From a virus, in IMG/VR virus record IMGVR_UViG_3300037088_001149, positions 1-30,099 of that record: a stretch of DNA of 30,099 nucleotides; one strand, written 5' to 3'. Positions 5,763-11,732 of this stretch are shown one piece after another. The position numbers were made by a program, and so were the translations under genes. The notes under the pieces are model-generated. The model saw only the letters and a program-made list of their open reading frames with translations, did not search any database and was not told the origin of the DNA. Position 1 is the first letter of the stretch; each line of letters starts with the position of its first letter.

Positions 5763-6288
5763 GAAGACCGCACCGCAGAAGAAGACCGCCGGCACGGCAA
5801 CGAGTTCGTTCCCCAAACCCCCGGTCGCCGAGCCCGAGCCGCTCATTCCCGACGCCGGCGTTCCCGAGCCGCCGCAGGAACCGGCCGCCGTGGAAGAGAC
5901 CCCTGGCCCGTTGGCCGCCATGCCGCCCTCCGACCAGGAGCTGGCCTACGATGCCATCGCCAGCGAGATCGAATGTCAGCGTCTGGGCTACGAAGTGAGC
6001 GATGAGCCCGACACCCTGGCCGAGTACATCCTGGCCTTCGAGAGCGCCGTGGAAGACCTGCGCGCGTCTTTCAACGAGTCCCGCGCCGGCGCCGGCTTCT
6101 GCGACAACCCGCTCGGAGAAGTCCGCCGCATCGGTGCCCTTGCGGTGCGCTGCATGGAGAAGAACGGCGCGCCCACGGCCGAGATGACCAACGCCATGAA
6201 GTTGAACCTGCTCGAAGAGCTGGCTGGGCAGTGCCCGGAAGGCTGCGGTCTCGATCCGGCCGTCATCGCCGAAATCCTGGACGCATAA
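5755..6288 (+). CDS. Hypothetical protein with disordered N-terminus (177 aa)
   Basis: Residues 1-58 are Lys then Pro/Glu/Ala rich (MSKKTAPQKKTAGTATSS..., repeated PEP/PEPP), likely disordered. Residues about 59-177 form a helical domain (SDQELAYDAIASEIECQRLG, DTLAEYILAFESAVEDLRAS, GEVRRIGALAVRCMEKNG). The pattern suggests a small all-helical accessory protein. Three cysteines near the end do not form a metal site that I can identify. The stop (TAA 6286-6288) overlaps a possible next ATG (TAATG). Confidence 0.65.
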   Translation: MSKKTAPQKKTAGTATSSFPKPPVAEPEPLIPDAGVPEPPQEPAAVEETPGPLAAMPPSDQELAYDAIASEIECQRLGYEVSDEPDTLAEYILAFESAVEDLRASFNESRAGAGFCDNPLGEVRRIGALAVRCMEKNGAPTAEMTNAMKLNLLEELAGQCPEGCGLDPAVIAEILDA

Positions 6289-6482
6289 TGAGTTCCCCAG
6301 CGATAGTATCGCTGGGTGGCGAGGTCTCCGCTGCCAAAAGCACATGCCCAGAAAGGACGGAGAGCACACATAAGACGCCGACCAGATTCTCTTCGGAGAC
6401 TGCGGCGCAACACCACGCCTGGCGGCGGGAGCCGGAAATACATGTTACCCGGTCGCCGCCAGTCGCTTTTCCATCGAGGTAA
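6288..6482 (+). CDS. Possible 64-aa ORF over a structured intergenic segment
   Basis: An ORF starts at the TAATG overlap and runs to 6482. Its composition is irregular (many Ser/Thr/His/Arg, no regular secondary structure), and it has no ribosome-binding site of its own. The same DNA contains a perfect 21-bp palindrome (6296-6316) and a long GC hairpin followed by TTTT (6419-6470). I think this stretch is more likely a regulatory or terminator segment between the early-type genes and the zinc-ribbon gene at 6485. It is listed because the coupling geometry permits translation. Confidence 0.25.
   Translation: MSSPAIVSLGGEVSAAKSTCPERTESTHKTPTRFSSETAAQHHAWRREPEIHVTRSPPVAFPSR
6296..6316. promoter_or_regulatory. 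Perfect 21-bp palindrome
   Basis: The left arm CCCAGCGATA (6296-6305) and right arm TATCGCTGGG (6307-6316) are exact inverted copies around a single G. With a one-base centre it cannot be a good RNA hairpin, so a dimeric DNA-binding protein site is more likely. It sits 8 nt after the stop of the 177-aa gene. Confidence 0.6.
6419..6470 (+). terminator. GC-rich hairpin with TTTT, terminator-like
   Basis: CTGGCGGCG (6419-6427) pairs exactly with CGCCGCCAG (6454-6462). An inner CCGG/CCGG pairing is possible in the 26-nt loop. TCGCTTTT (6463-6470) follows. The long loop and short T-run make termination partial at best. It lies 15 nt before the ATG of the next gene and could instead act on its translation. 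Confidence 0.45.
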
Positions 6483-6484
6483 TT

Positions 6485-6802
6485 ATGGCTTCCTACTATC
6501 AACCCGAATCTCCAGATCTGGTGCCGTTCAAGGACAGCCCGCGCTGTCCGAAGTGCCAGAGCGACAAGCGCATGAAGCCCGTCTATCGGACCTACCGGAC
6601 AGTTGCGGCGCGCGTCAGGCGCCGTTTCTTCAGCGGGTACCGCTTTGGCACCCACATCCTGCAGGAAGAGCATCTGCACATGACCTGCGCCGCCTGCCAG
6701 TTCAGCATGGACATGCAGTGCGCGCCGGTAAAACGGCCGACTCTGCTGCCCCATGAACTGCCTGAGGTCGTCGTCGACTGGGAAAGCCTGGCGCGACCTT
6801 AG
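6485..6802 (+). CDS. Zinc-ribbon-like protein (105 aa)
   Basis: Two Cys pairs, C21-P-K-C24 and C68-A-A-C71, are separated by 43 residues and look like a split zinc ribbon. Between them lies a strongly basic stretch (YRTYRTVAARVRRRFFSGYR) suited to nucleic-acid binding. The C-terminal ~30 residues are acidic. GAGG lies 5 nt before the ATG. Zinc ribbons of this type occur in phage transcription or translation regulators, but I cannot assign one. It is the last gene before the first late-type motif (6816) and the membrane-protein genes. Confidence 0.7.
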   Translation: MASYYQPESPDLVPFKDSPRCPKCQSDKRMKPVYRTYRTVAARVRRRFFSGYRFGTHILQEEHLHMTCAACQFSMDMQCAPVKRPTLLPHELPEVVVDWESLARP

Positions 6803-6815
6803 GGTCCTGATCTCC

Positions 6816-6827
6816 CAATACTACTCA
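6816..6827 (+). promoter_or_regulatory. Late-type motif copy 1 (CAATACTACTCA)
   Basis: This copy lies 14 nt after the stop of the zinc-ribbon gene and 5 nt before the ATG at 6833. It belongs to a family of six YATACTACYCA-like elements in the window. AATACT could serve as a -10 box. No consistent -35 is seen. Confidence 0.5.
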
Positions 6828-6832
6828 AGCAC

Positions 6833-6976
6833 ATGGATGATCCACGCCAGTCCGCCCTACAAGTCGAGATTTGGTTCACCCTGTACCGGCTGCGCTGTAT
6901 TCAGGAACCGGCACAGTATGCCGCGGCCGATGCCCGGCTGGGCCGCCTGCGGACCTACCAGGAGCTGATTAAATGA
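6833..6976 (+). CDS. Hypothetical 47-aa protein, first of a coupled small-gene set
   Basis: The reading MDDPRQSALQVEIWFTLYRL... runs 47 codons to a TGA that overlaps the next ATG (ATGA at 6973-6976). It is an amphipathic, mostly helical peptide with a Trp/Phe/Tyr-rich middle and an Ala/Arg-rich second half. There is no membrane span. Support comes from the coupled geometry with two following membrane proteins and the motif just upstream. No Shine-Dalgarno is obvious. Confidence 0.5.
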   Translation: MDDPRQSALQVEIWFTLYRLRCIQEPAQYAAADARLGRLRTYQELIK

Positions 6977-7128
6977 CGATACCGCCCGACAAGATATTCC
7001 CGACCGTCCTGATCGGCCTCAATGCCGGCGCCGCCGTCATCTGCACCTTCCAGCGCGACTGGAAGATGACTATGTACTGGGCCGGCGCGGCCATGCTGAA
7101 CTATGCCGTCACCTGGATGAAGTCATGA
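6973..7128 (+). CDS. Two-span small membrane protein (51 aa), holin-like candidate
   Basis: It overlaps its neighbours by ATGA on both sides (6973 and 7125). Two hydrophobic segments, FPTVLIGLNAGAAVICTF (about 9-26) and MYWAGAAMLNYAVTWM (about 34-49), are joined by a short charged loop QRDWK. A small two-span protein next to another multi-span protein is a usual form of phage holin or antiholin. No endolysin gene is visible in the window, so this is inference only. Confidence 0.6.
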   Translation: MTIPPDKIFPTVLIGLNAGAAVICTFQRDWKMTMYWAGAAMLNYAVTWMKS

Positions 7129-7442
7129 CGCTCATTGGCCACCTGGATGACCTCCCAATCCATCTGCCCTACAGGCAGCAGCTCAAGGACTTCGTCACCT
7201 TCTTCTGCCTGCAGCTTTTCAATTACTGCATCGTGACCTACAACTACCGCATGATCGCCCTGGGCAAGATCCCCGAGGCGGTGGGCAGCGATCTGCTGAT
7301 TGGTTTCAGCGGGTTCTTCACCATCAAGCTTGTCGCCGACAGCGACAAGAAGTCGCGCTGGGGCCTGGCGGGGTACGTAATTGGCGGCGGCTTTGGCACG
7401 ATCGCCGGCATTGCAATCTCCAAAGTCTTCCACCTGGGTTGA
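7125..7442 (+). CDS. Membrane protein (105 aa), holin-like candidate
   Basis: The N-terminal ~25 residues are polar. Hydrophobic stretches follow at about 22-42 (DFVTFFCLQLFNYCIVTYNY), 57-71 (LLIGFSGFFTIKLVA) and 80-101 (GLAGYVIGGGFGTIAGIAIS), the last with a glycine-zipper look. The short KKSR loop would face the cytoplasm. Coupling to the 51-aa gene suggests a joint role, for instance holin/antiholin, but no family signature proves it. Confidence 0.6.
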   Translation: MTLIGHLDDLPIHLPYRQQLKDFVTFFCLQLFNYCIVTYNYRMIALGKIPEAVGSDLLIGFSGFFTIKLVADSDKKSRWGLAGYVIGGGFGTIAGIAISKVFHLG

Positions 7443-7449
7443 TTTCTCC

Positions 7450-7461
7450 CCATACTAACCA
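7450..7461 (+). promoter_or_regulatory. Late-type motif copy 2 (CCATACTAACCA)
   Basis: This is the most divergent copy (ACTAA for ACTAC). It lies 7 nt after the previous stop and 5 nt before the ATG at 7467. Confidence 0.4.
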
Positions 7462-7466
7462 GGGGC

Positions 7467-8012
7467 ATGAAGAGACTAATTGCAGTTCTTGCCCTTTGCT
7501 TCGTCTCCGCGGCCTTTGCGGCCGACAACGGACCCTTTCCCAAGCCCTCCGAGGCTGTGTATGCAGCCACCGGATCGGTCAACTTCTACTCTCCTGACTT
7601 CGGCGCCGCCGCGACCTTAGGCGTCGGCTACAACACCGCCCTGAACTTCTCCTACTCCGGCGACCGCACGACCATCGGACTCAAGACGTCCGTCCTGACC
7701 GCCAAGATTGGCCAGATCGACGTCACTGGCGCCCTCGAAGGAATCTATTCCAGCGCGGAGCGCCTGGGCGGCCGGGCCATCCTGGGAGCCGGCTACAAGG
7801 ACCTGGTGTACGCCTACGCCGCTCCCGGCAACTTCTGGGACTCTGGGGTACGTGTGAAGGTCGTGGGCATCCTGAGCGCCTATGGCAACTACGGCGGCTG
7901 GGACCGGACCGCGGGTCTGCAGCTCACCAACGGACTGCATTATGTCCAGATAGGGTACAGCAGGGTGCATGGGTTCGTGTTGGGCGCGGGTGCCGCGTTC
8001 AGTTTCAGATAA
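7467..8012 (+). CDS. Secreted outer-membrane beta-barrel-like protein (181 aa)
   Basis: A classical signal peptide is present: KR, a hydrophobic core LIAVLALCFVSAAFA, and an A-x-A cleavage site near residue 18. The mature part is built of short alternating strands rich in Gly, Tyr, Ser and aromatic residues (AAATLGVGYNTALNFSYSGD, GGRAILGAGYKDLVYAYAA, HYVQIGYSRVHGFVLGAGAA). It ends in FSFR, with an aromatic near the end as in outer-membrane proteins. The likely location is the outer membrane or periplasm of a Gram-negative host. Such phage proteins can alter the host surface or block superinfection (lambda Lom is a known example of a phage-encoded outer-membrane protein), but that role is inferred. 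The AGGGG before the ATG is very close (1-2 nt), so translation may be weak. Confidence 0.7.
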   Translation: MKRLIAVLALCFVSAAFAADNGPFPKPSEAVYAATGSVNFYSPDFGAAATLGVGYNTALNFSYSGDRTTIGLKTSVLTAKIGQIDVTGALEGIYSSAERLGGRAILGAGYKDLVYAYAAPGNFWDSGVRVKVVGILSAYGNYGGWDRTAGLQLTNGLHYVQIGYSRVHGFVLGAGAAFSFR

Positions 8013-8023
8013 CCCGAAGTTAG

Positions 8024-8068
8024 TTGCAAAAGGGTACCCTTGCGTGTAGGATGGGTCTGAGGGTACCC
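8024..8068 (+). promoter_or_regulatory. Promoter with two GGGTACCC sites
   Basis: The -35 TTGCAA (8024-8029), a 17-bp spacer and the -10 TAGGAT (8047-8052) form a sigma70-type promoter. The spacer holds the palindrome GGGTACCC (8032-8039) as part of GGTACCCTTG (8033-8042). A second GGGTACCC (8061-8068) follows 29 bp later and overlaps the ribosome-binding site of the next gene. Two sites about three helical turns apart would suit a looping or cooperative repressor. Unlike the other GGTACCCTTG copies, here the box lies in the spacer rather than at the -35. Confidence 0.65.
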
Positions 8069-8070
8069 AT

Positions 8071-8445
8071 CTGGCTAAGGAACAAGATCCATTCGCCGAG
8101 TTCATCGAACGCGCCATCAACATGACCGTCATTGAAGGCGGGTTGCTGGCTCTAACTGCTCTGAAGGATCAGGTACAGGCCAAGATCCACGAGCTGCAGG
8201 CTTCCAAAGGCTACACCGTCGGAGCTGGCTCCGCGGAGGCTGTGGCCGAGCCGCCCAAACGCCGGAAGGCCTCCGGCAAACCATTGTCCGAAGCCCACCG
8301 GGCAGCCATCTCCAAGACCAAGAAAGCCGCCGCGCTCAAGCAGAAGGCGCGCTGGGTAGGAGAGCACCCTCCTACCGCGCCCGACCAGATCGGCGAAGAA
8401 CCGGCCGGCGCGCAGTCCCTTTCCGAACTTACCTCCAAACACTAA
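8071..8445 (+). CDS. Basic NUMOD3-like DNA-binding protein, probably CTG-initiated (124 aa)
   Basis: The first ATG (8122) has no ribosome-binding site, whereas CTG at 8071 is preceded by GAGGG with 7-nt spacing and gives a natural-looking start (M-AKEQDPFAEFIERAIN). I therefore place the start at CTG 8071; 8122 is the alternative. The N-terminal half is helical. Residues about 70-100 (KRRKASGKPLSEAHRAAISK...) are strongly basic and resemble the NUMOD3 motif (G-K-x-x-S-E-x-x-x-x-x-I-S), a DNA-binding element often found near homing endonucleases. No nuclease domain is present. A GGGTACCC site overlaps the translation start, so binding there would also block translation initiation. A terminator follows at once. 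Confidence 0.65.
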   Translation: MAKEQDPFAEFIERAINMTVIEGGLLALTALKDQVQAKIHELQASKGYTVGAGSAEAVAEPPKRRKASGKPLSEAHRAAISKTKKAAALKQKARWVGEHPPTAPDQIGEEPAGAQSLSELTSKH

Positions 8446-8448
8446 TAT

Positions 8449-8484
8449 AAGAGGGGCTTATACAAGCCCTCTTCCCATCTTTTT
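8449..8484 (+). terminator. Rho-independent terminator
   Basis: AAGAGGGGCTT (8449-8459) pairs with AAGCCCTCTT (8464-8473) with one bulged G, loop ATAC. CCCATCTTTTT follows (8474-8484). It ends the CTG-initiated gene and isolates it from the next promoter. Confidence 0.8.
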
Positions 8485-8490
8485 GAAAAG

Positions 8491-8526
8491 GGTACCCTTG
8501 ATTCCTGACTCGTTGTCAGTTACTGT
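8491..8526 (+). promoter_or_regulatory. GGTACCCTTG promoter for structured RNA
   Basis: GGTACCCTTG (8491-8500) leads into the -35 TTGATT (8498-8503), a 17-bp spacer and the -10 TACTGT (8521-8526). The spacer contains CTGAC-N5-GTCAG (8506-8520), a widened form of the CTGACAGTCAG operator. The predicted start is 8532-8534, exactly where a stable 5' hairpin begins (8533). Confidence 0.7.
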
Positions 8527-8532
8527 TGGTCT

Positions 8533-9050
8533 GCGGCTCTAAAGGGCCGCCGGTTGCAGTAGACGGAACCTGGATCTATCGTCATTGAGCCCCCGGATAG
8601 GTGAGCGCGGAAAACACGGCCAACCTGGGAGAGCGGATTTATCAAGGGTTCAGCTTGCCTCAATTCTGGGGGCGGGACTGGTACCTGGTGGCGATGGAAC
8701 AGCTCAGAGGATGCCGATGTCCGGGTATGCACACTCCCGACGGCGAAGCGAAACGCGGAAACTCTAGGCCGACCGTGATCCCCGGATCGATAGGGCCAGC
8801 GCCCCCGTAAGGGAGCTAAGCCAGCGGGGTGACTATCAGGTAGGTTGGCGGGAAACCTAAGCTCGAACCCGCCCAGGATCTGTCCTTACGCGGCTCCGGC
8901 CTCCTGATCGGGATTCAACAAGCGACCTACGGCAGTAGCCGTAGGTGTGCCTGTCGGCACCCCTACCGACAGGAAGCAGTCCCCCGCTCACCAACCTCTT
9001 GATCTTGGAGAGGCCTGGTGGTGGGTAAGCAGAAAATAAAGCCTGAAATA
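8533..9050 (+). ncRNA. Large structured non-coding RNA candidate
   Basis: This ~520-nt stretch between two promoters lacks a convincing gene but is dense in complementary segments. At +1 lies a 7-bp hairpin with loop TAAA (8533-8550). GGTGAGCG (8600-8607) is exactly complementary to CGCTCACC (8985-8992), closing a ~390-nt domain. GGGGGCG (8668-8674) matches CGCCCCC (8800-8806). Local hairpins include CCTACGGC/GCCGTAGG (about 8929-8948) and CCTGTCGG/CCGACAGG (about 8950-8973). The loop of the latter (CACCCC) can pair with GGGGTG at 8826-8831, a kissing or pseudoknot contact. AGGTT-GGCGGG...AACCT...CCCGCC (about 8842-8874) has H-type pseudoknot layout. A GTG-started 69-aa ORF (8601-8810) lacks a good ribosome-binding site. 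No poly-T end is seen, so the 3' end is approximate. The size class recalls phage-borne GOLLD/ROOL RNAs, but I cannot match either. Confidence 0.6.
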
Positions 9051-9057
9051 CTGAAAT

Positions 9058-9093
9058 GGTACCCTTGCTGACGGACAGTAAGTCATATACACT
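9058..9093 (+). promoter_or_regulatory. GGTACCCTTG promoter upstream of 9100 gene
   Basis: GGTACCCTTG (9058-9067), -35 TTGCTG (9065-9070), 17-bp spacer, -10 TACACT (9088-9093). The spacer carries GACGGACAGTAAGT (9070-9083), one of three copies of this 14-mer in the window. The predicted start of transcription is at or within 1-2 nt of the ATG at 9100. Confidence 0.7.
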
Positions 9094-9099
9094 TCAGGT

Positions 9100-9543
9100 A
9101 TGAGCTCAACTCTGTGGGACGAACTAGGCAAGGTGATCGGGGAGAGAGGCATGTGCCCTCCGGCGCGCGAGGCGCACTTCCTGACCGTCTTCGGCCAGTT
9201 GGAGTACCTGCCCGCGGTGATAGAGCAGCTCACCCAGTACATGGCCGCCCAGGCGGAAACCGGCGAGCCATGGTGCGGGTATGTCAGCTACGACCGTCCG
9301 GTGGATGTGGAGCAGATCGCCCTGCCCATCCTGCTGGACAGGCTGAAGGCATTCTCCCAGGACGGAAAGATCGAAGACCTCCTGGCGGTCATGGCCCAGG
9401 TGACGCATCTGGCCACACGAGAGTTCTTGCGCCGGGGACAGCTTCCCGTGATGTACCCCGTTGGTAGGGTGCCCTCTACTCCGGTATTGGATGGGCCGTA
9501 TCCTATCGTCGGGTCATTTGTGGAGTTTTCCGACCGTCACTAG
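9100..9543 (+). CDS. Hypothetical 147-aa protein, possibly leaderless
   Basis: The ATG at 9100 coincides with the predicted transcription start, so translation would be leaderless. An internal ATG at 9151 has GGAG at a good distance and would give a protein of about 130 aa. The product is mainly helical (SSTLWDELGKVIGERGMCPP, EAHFLTVFGQLEYLPAVIEQ, PILLDRLKAFSQDGKIEDLL, VMAQVTHLATREFLRR) with a Pro-rich end. It has no membrane span or catalytic motif. It has its own operator-bearing promoter, like a regulator or immune-type gene. I do not recognise the family. Confidence 0.65.
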   Translation: MSSTLWDELGKVIGERGMCPPAREAHFLTVFGQLEYLPAVIEQLTQYMAAQAETGEPWCGYVSYDRPVDVEQIALPILLDRLKAFSQDGKIEDLLAVMAQVTHLATREFLRRGQLPVMYPVGRVPSTPVLDGPYPIVGSFVEFSDRH

Positions 9544-9818
9544 TACCAATGTCAGTACCCCCACAAACTGATACTACTAAGTTTTAGGGACGACTGGTTA
9601 CTAGTAAGCCGGATGTACTAAGTCGTTTGATTGCAGGCGCATAAAGAATGAAAATAAATCGGATAAATTGATCCGGTACCCTTGAAAAACGCGCCGTGGG
9701 CAATTAGAATTATTTCAAGCCGTCAAATTGGGTGTCTTTTAATTTAATACATCAGATTCTTCCGGACCTTATAGGGGCTCGGCACAGTCCAAGTTTATGA
9801 AAAGGGGAACCTTAACGT
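9544..9818 (+). promoter_or_regulatory. Intergenic region with strong GGTACCCTTG promoter and AT-rich leader
   Basis: The strongest sigma70-like promoter of the window is here: GGTACCCTTG (9675-9684), -35 TTGAAA (9682-9687), 17-bp spacer, -10 TAGAAT (9705-9710). An AT-rich segment (about 9648-9670) precedes it. The leader to the ATG at 9819 is ~100 nt and AT-rich. Upstream of the promoter, 9541-9640 has short repeats (AGTACC twice, ACTAGTA, GATACTACTAAG at 9571, which is like the late motif but not next to a gene) and no ORF. No operator of the GACAGTCAGT type is present, so this promoter may be less tightly repressed. Confidence 0.75.
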
Positions 9819-10946
9819 ATGTCGGATGCAGCCCTGGGCGTGACCGTGATGTGGACCGCCGACCCGGAAGGCCGGCTCACTTTTGCCAGCTCGAATCTTG
9901 AGGAGCTTACCGGCCACCCTCTTAGCCATTTCTCCGGAGCTGGTTGGAACGAGGTGATCCACCCGGAAGACCTGGACCGCTTCCGAACCGAGAAGCAAGC
10001 GATCCTCGACGATCCGCGTCCTTTTCAGGTGAACATCCGGTTTGAAACCCCCGCCGGCACCCTGGACATCGCCGCGGCGGGCAGTCCCATCTACAACGCC
10101 GCCGGCATCGTACTTGGGTACGTGGGCACCTGGACGGACGTGACCCGTTGCCGGAACAAGAGCTCCCGCATGCCCCGCCTGGAAGTTCCGTCCCGTCTGC
10201 AGCCTAAGGTTCGCGCCATACCTGTAGTCAGCTTCGACATGGACGGCACGCTCTGCAACACTTACCAGTGCTGGCTGGACCTGGCGACCGAGCTGGATCC
10301 AACACGCGTCTACGACTGGCATGGCGTCTCCTGCAACCAGAAGTGCGGCGCCTGCCGATCCGCCTTCTGCCTCTCCAAAGAAGACCACAGCGGTCCGCGG
10401 CAGATCCCACGGGCGCGTATGACGCAGATTAAAGAAACGGCCCTGGCCACGCCCGACTACTATACGATGATCGAGCCGTTCGATCCGGAAGACATCGAAC
10501 TGATCAAGTACTGCATTGAAGGGCAGCGCTTCCTCGGCGGGTTCCTGGCTACCCGGCCCTATCCCACCAGCGAGAAGGGCGACTATGCCCTGGACGTGGA
10601 TGCGCAGTCCCTGGCCTGGCTGGAAGGCTCCTGGGCCGGACAGGACACCCGCGATTCCTACGCCATTACCGGCTATCGAGGCACCTGCTTCAGCGCGCGC
10701 GACAAGGTCCGCGAGCTGATTCATCGCGGCGTGCAGTATCACATCGACGACAACGCCGGGACGGTGGAGCATATGCGCGCCGCCGGCATTGAGGCTTTCC
10801 TGATCGACCGTCCCTGGAATCGCCACGAGGAATGCGCCTGGCGGGTGCGTTCCATCCAGCAATTCCTGGACATCGTCGCCCCCGAATGCTCCGAAGTATC
10901 GGAAATGGCCGGTGAGAACGTGTACGCGCAGCTATACTACCCATGA
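9819..10946 (+). CDS. PAS domain fused to HAD-type nucleotidase-like phosphatase (375 aa)
   Basis: Residues about 8-112 are a PAS/PAC domain: MWTADPEGRLTFASSNLEEL, the NEVIHPEDLDRF signature, and strands ending in GYVGTWTDVTR. Residues about 130-360 contain the HAD motifs in order: D140-M-D142-G-T (motif I, nucleophile and acid), T245 in FLATRP (motif II), K296 in SARDK (motif III) and D310-D311 in HIDDN (motif IV). A Cys-rich insert (CNQKCGACRSAFC) in the cap region suggests a metal site. The HAD part resembles phage 5'(3')-deoxyribonucleotidases. PAS domains sense ligands or redox state, so a sensor-controlled nucleotidase is possible, but the joining of the two is unusual and the role is inferred. 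The strong promoter at 9682 drives it. AGGGG lies ~11 nt before the ATG. Confidence 0.85.
   Translation: MSDAALGVTVMWTADPEGRLTFASSNLEELTGHPLSHFSGAGWNEVIHPEDLDRFRTEKQAILDDPRPFQVNIRFETPAGTLDIAAAGSPIYNAAGIVLGYVGTWTDVTRCRNKSSRMPRLEVPSRLQPKVRAIPVVSFDMDGTLCNTYQCWLDLATELDPTRVYDWHGVSCNQKCGACRSAFCLSKEDHSGPRQIPRARMTQIKETALATPDYYTMIEPFDPEDIELIKYCIEGQRFLGGFLATRPYPTSEKGDYALDVDAQSLAWLEGSWAGQDTRDSYAITGYRGTCFSARDKVRELIHRGVQYHIDDNAGTVEHMRAAGIEAFLIDRPWNRHEECAWRVRSIQQFLDIVAPECSEVSEMAGENVYAQLYYP
10932..10943 (+). promoter_or_regulatory. Late-type motif copy 3 (CTATACTACCCA)
   Basis: A perfect consensus copy. It overlaps the last codons of the PAS-HAD gene and ends 12 nt before the ATG at 10956. Confidence 0.55.
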
Positions 10947-10955
10947 AATGAGCCT

Positions 10956-11732
10956 ATGGCGCTGCCTAACAACGAAATGTTCAGCACCGAAGTCAGCGTC
11001 GTCAACAAGGCGCCAGTCCCCGTTCCTGGCGAGAAGCCGTCCGAGATGGACGTATTCCTAGCCGTCCTCGAAAAGAACCAGATCACACTCAGCAGCCTCC
11101 TGCCCATCGCAGCCATCGAGCTGACCCCGGCGCAGCAGGAGCAGGCCCGCAGCTACCAGTTGGCCCAGCTCGTTCTCGGCCCGGCCGCGTCCACGCCCAT
11201 GATGTGCGCCAAGAGCTGCCCCAAGCCCTTCCGCAGCGTCTGCATGCTGGCACAGATCGCCAAGGAGCCAATCGGCCAGCGGTGCCCCTGGGAGCAGCAG
11301 TACGCCATCGACCGCATGCTGGCCTGGATGGGCGAGATGGGCCGTACCCTGAAAGACATCTTGGAAAGTGAACGCAGCATGCTCCAGTCCCTGGTCACGA
11401 TCGACCTTCACGAGCGGCGCTGCAACATGATCCTGAGCGACGCGCAGAACGCCATGCTGACCGCGCGCGCGGTGCGCGACGTAGACGCCAACACCGGCGT
11501 TCCCCTGTGCTGGGAAGACGTGATCCACGCCAACGCTTTGCGCATGGACACACTGATCACCCAGCGCCGCATGATTTTGAAGGACCTCGAGCTCACTCCC
11601 GAGGCCCAGACTCGCCGCAAGAAGTCCCTGGGCTTGACCAAGCAGGGCGGCGGTAAGGACCTGTCCAGCAAACAGTCCGAAGCCAACGACCGGCTCCGCC
11701 GCGCCATGCGGGGCGAGGTCATCGATGTTTAA
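10956..11732 (+). CDS. Cys4 protein of unknown function (258 aa)
   Basis: The central region contains C-x3-C-x7-C-x13-C (CAKSCPKPFRSVCMLAQIAK...RCPWE, about residues 84-110), which looks like a zinc or iron-sulfur site with prolines after two cysteines. Flanking regions are helical, with an HERRCNMIL segment and a basic Lys/Arg/Gly-rich C-terminus (TRRKKSLGLTKQGGGKDLSS). The start ATG is 9 nt after the previous stop and has only a weak GAG upstream. It lies under a perfect late-type motif and before the metallophosphoesterase. A DNA-packaging or DNA-binding role (for example small terminase) is conceivable because no small terminase is otherwise visible, but nothing in the sequence proves it. 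Confidence 0.65.
   Translation: MALPNNEMFSTEVSVVNKAPVPVPGEKPSEMDVFLAVLEKNQITLSSLLPIAAIELTPAQQEQARSYQLAQLVLGPAASTPMMCAKSCPKPFRSVCMLAQIAKEPIGQRCPWEQQYAIDRMLAWMGEMGRTLKDILESERSMLQSLVTIDLHERRCNMILSDAQNAMLTARAVRDVDANTGVPLCWEDVIHANALRMDTLITQRRMILKDLELTPEAQTRRKKSLGLTKQGGGKDLSSKQSEANDRLRRAMRGEVIDV

Noticed and set aside
8601-8810. GTG-started 69-aa ORF inside the structured region
   Set aside because: No good Shine-Dalgarno, irregular composition, and its first bases form one arm of the long-range helix. Kept only as an alternative to the RNA call.
8533-9050. tmRNA, RNase P RNA or group I/II intron
   Set aside because: I looked for the CCA-ended tRNA-like part of tmRNA, the conserved RNase P core words and group II domain V. 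None is recognisable, and no split gene flanks the region.
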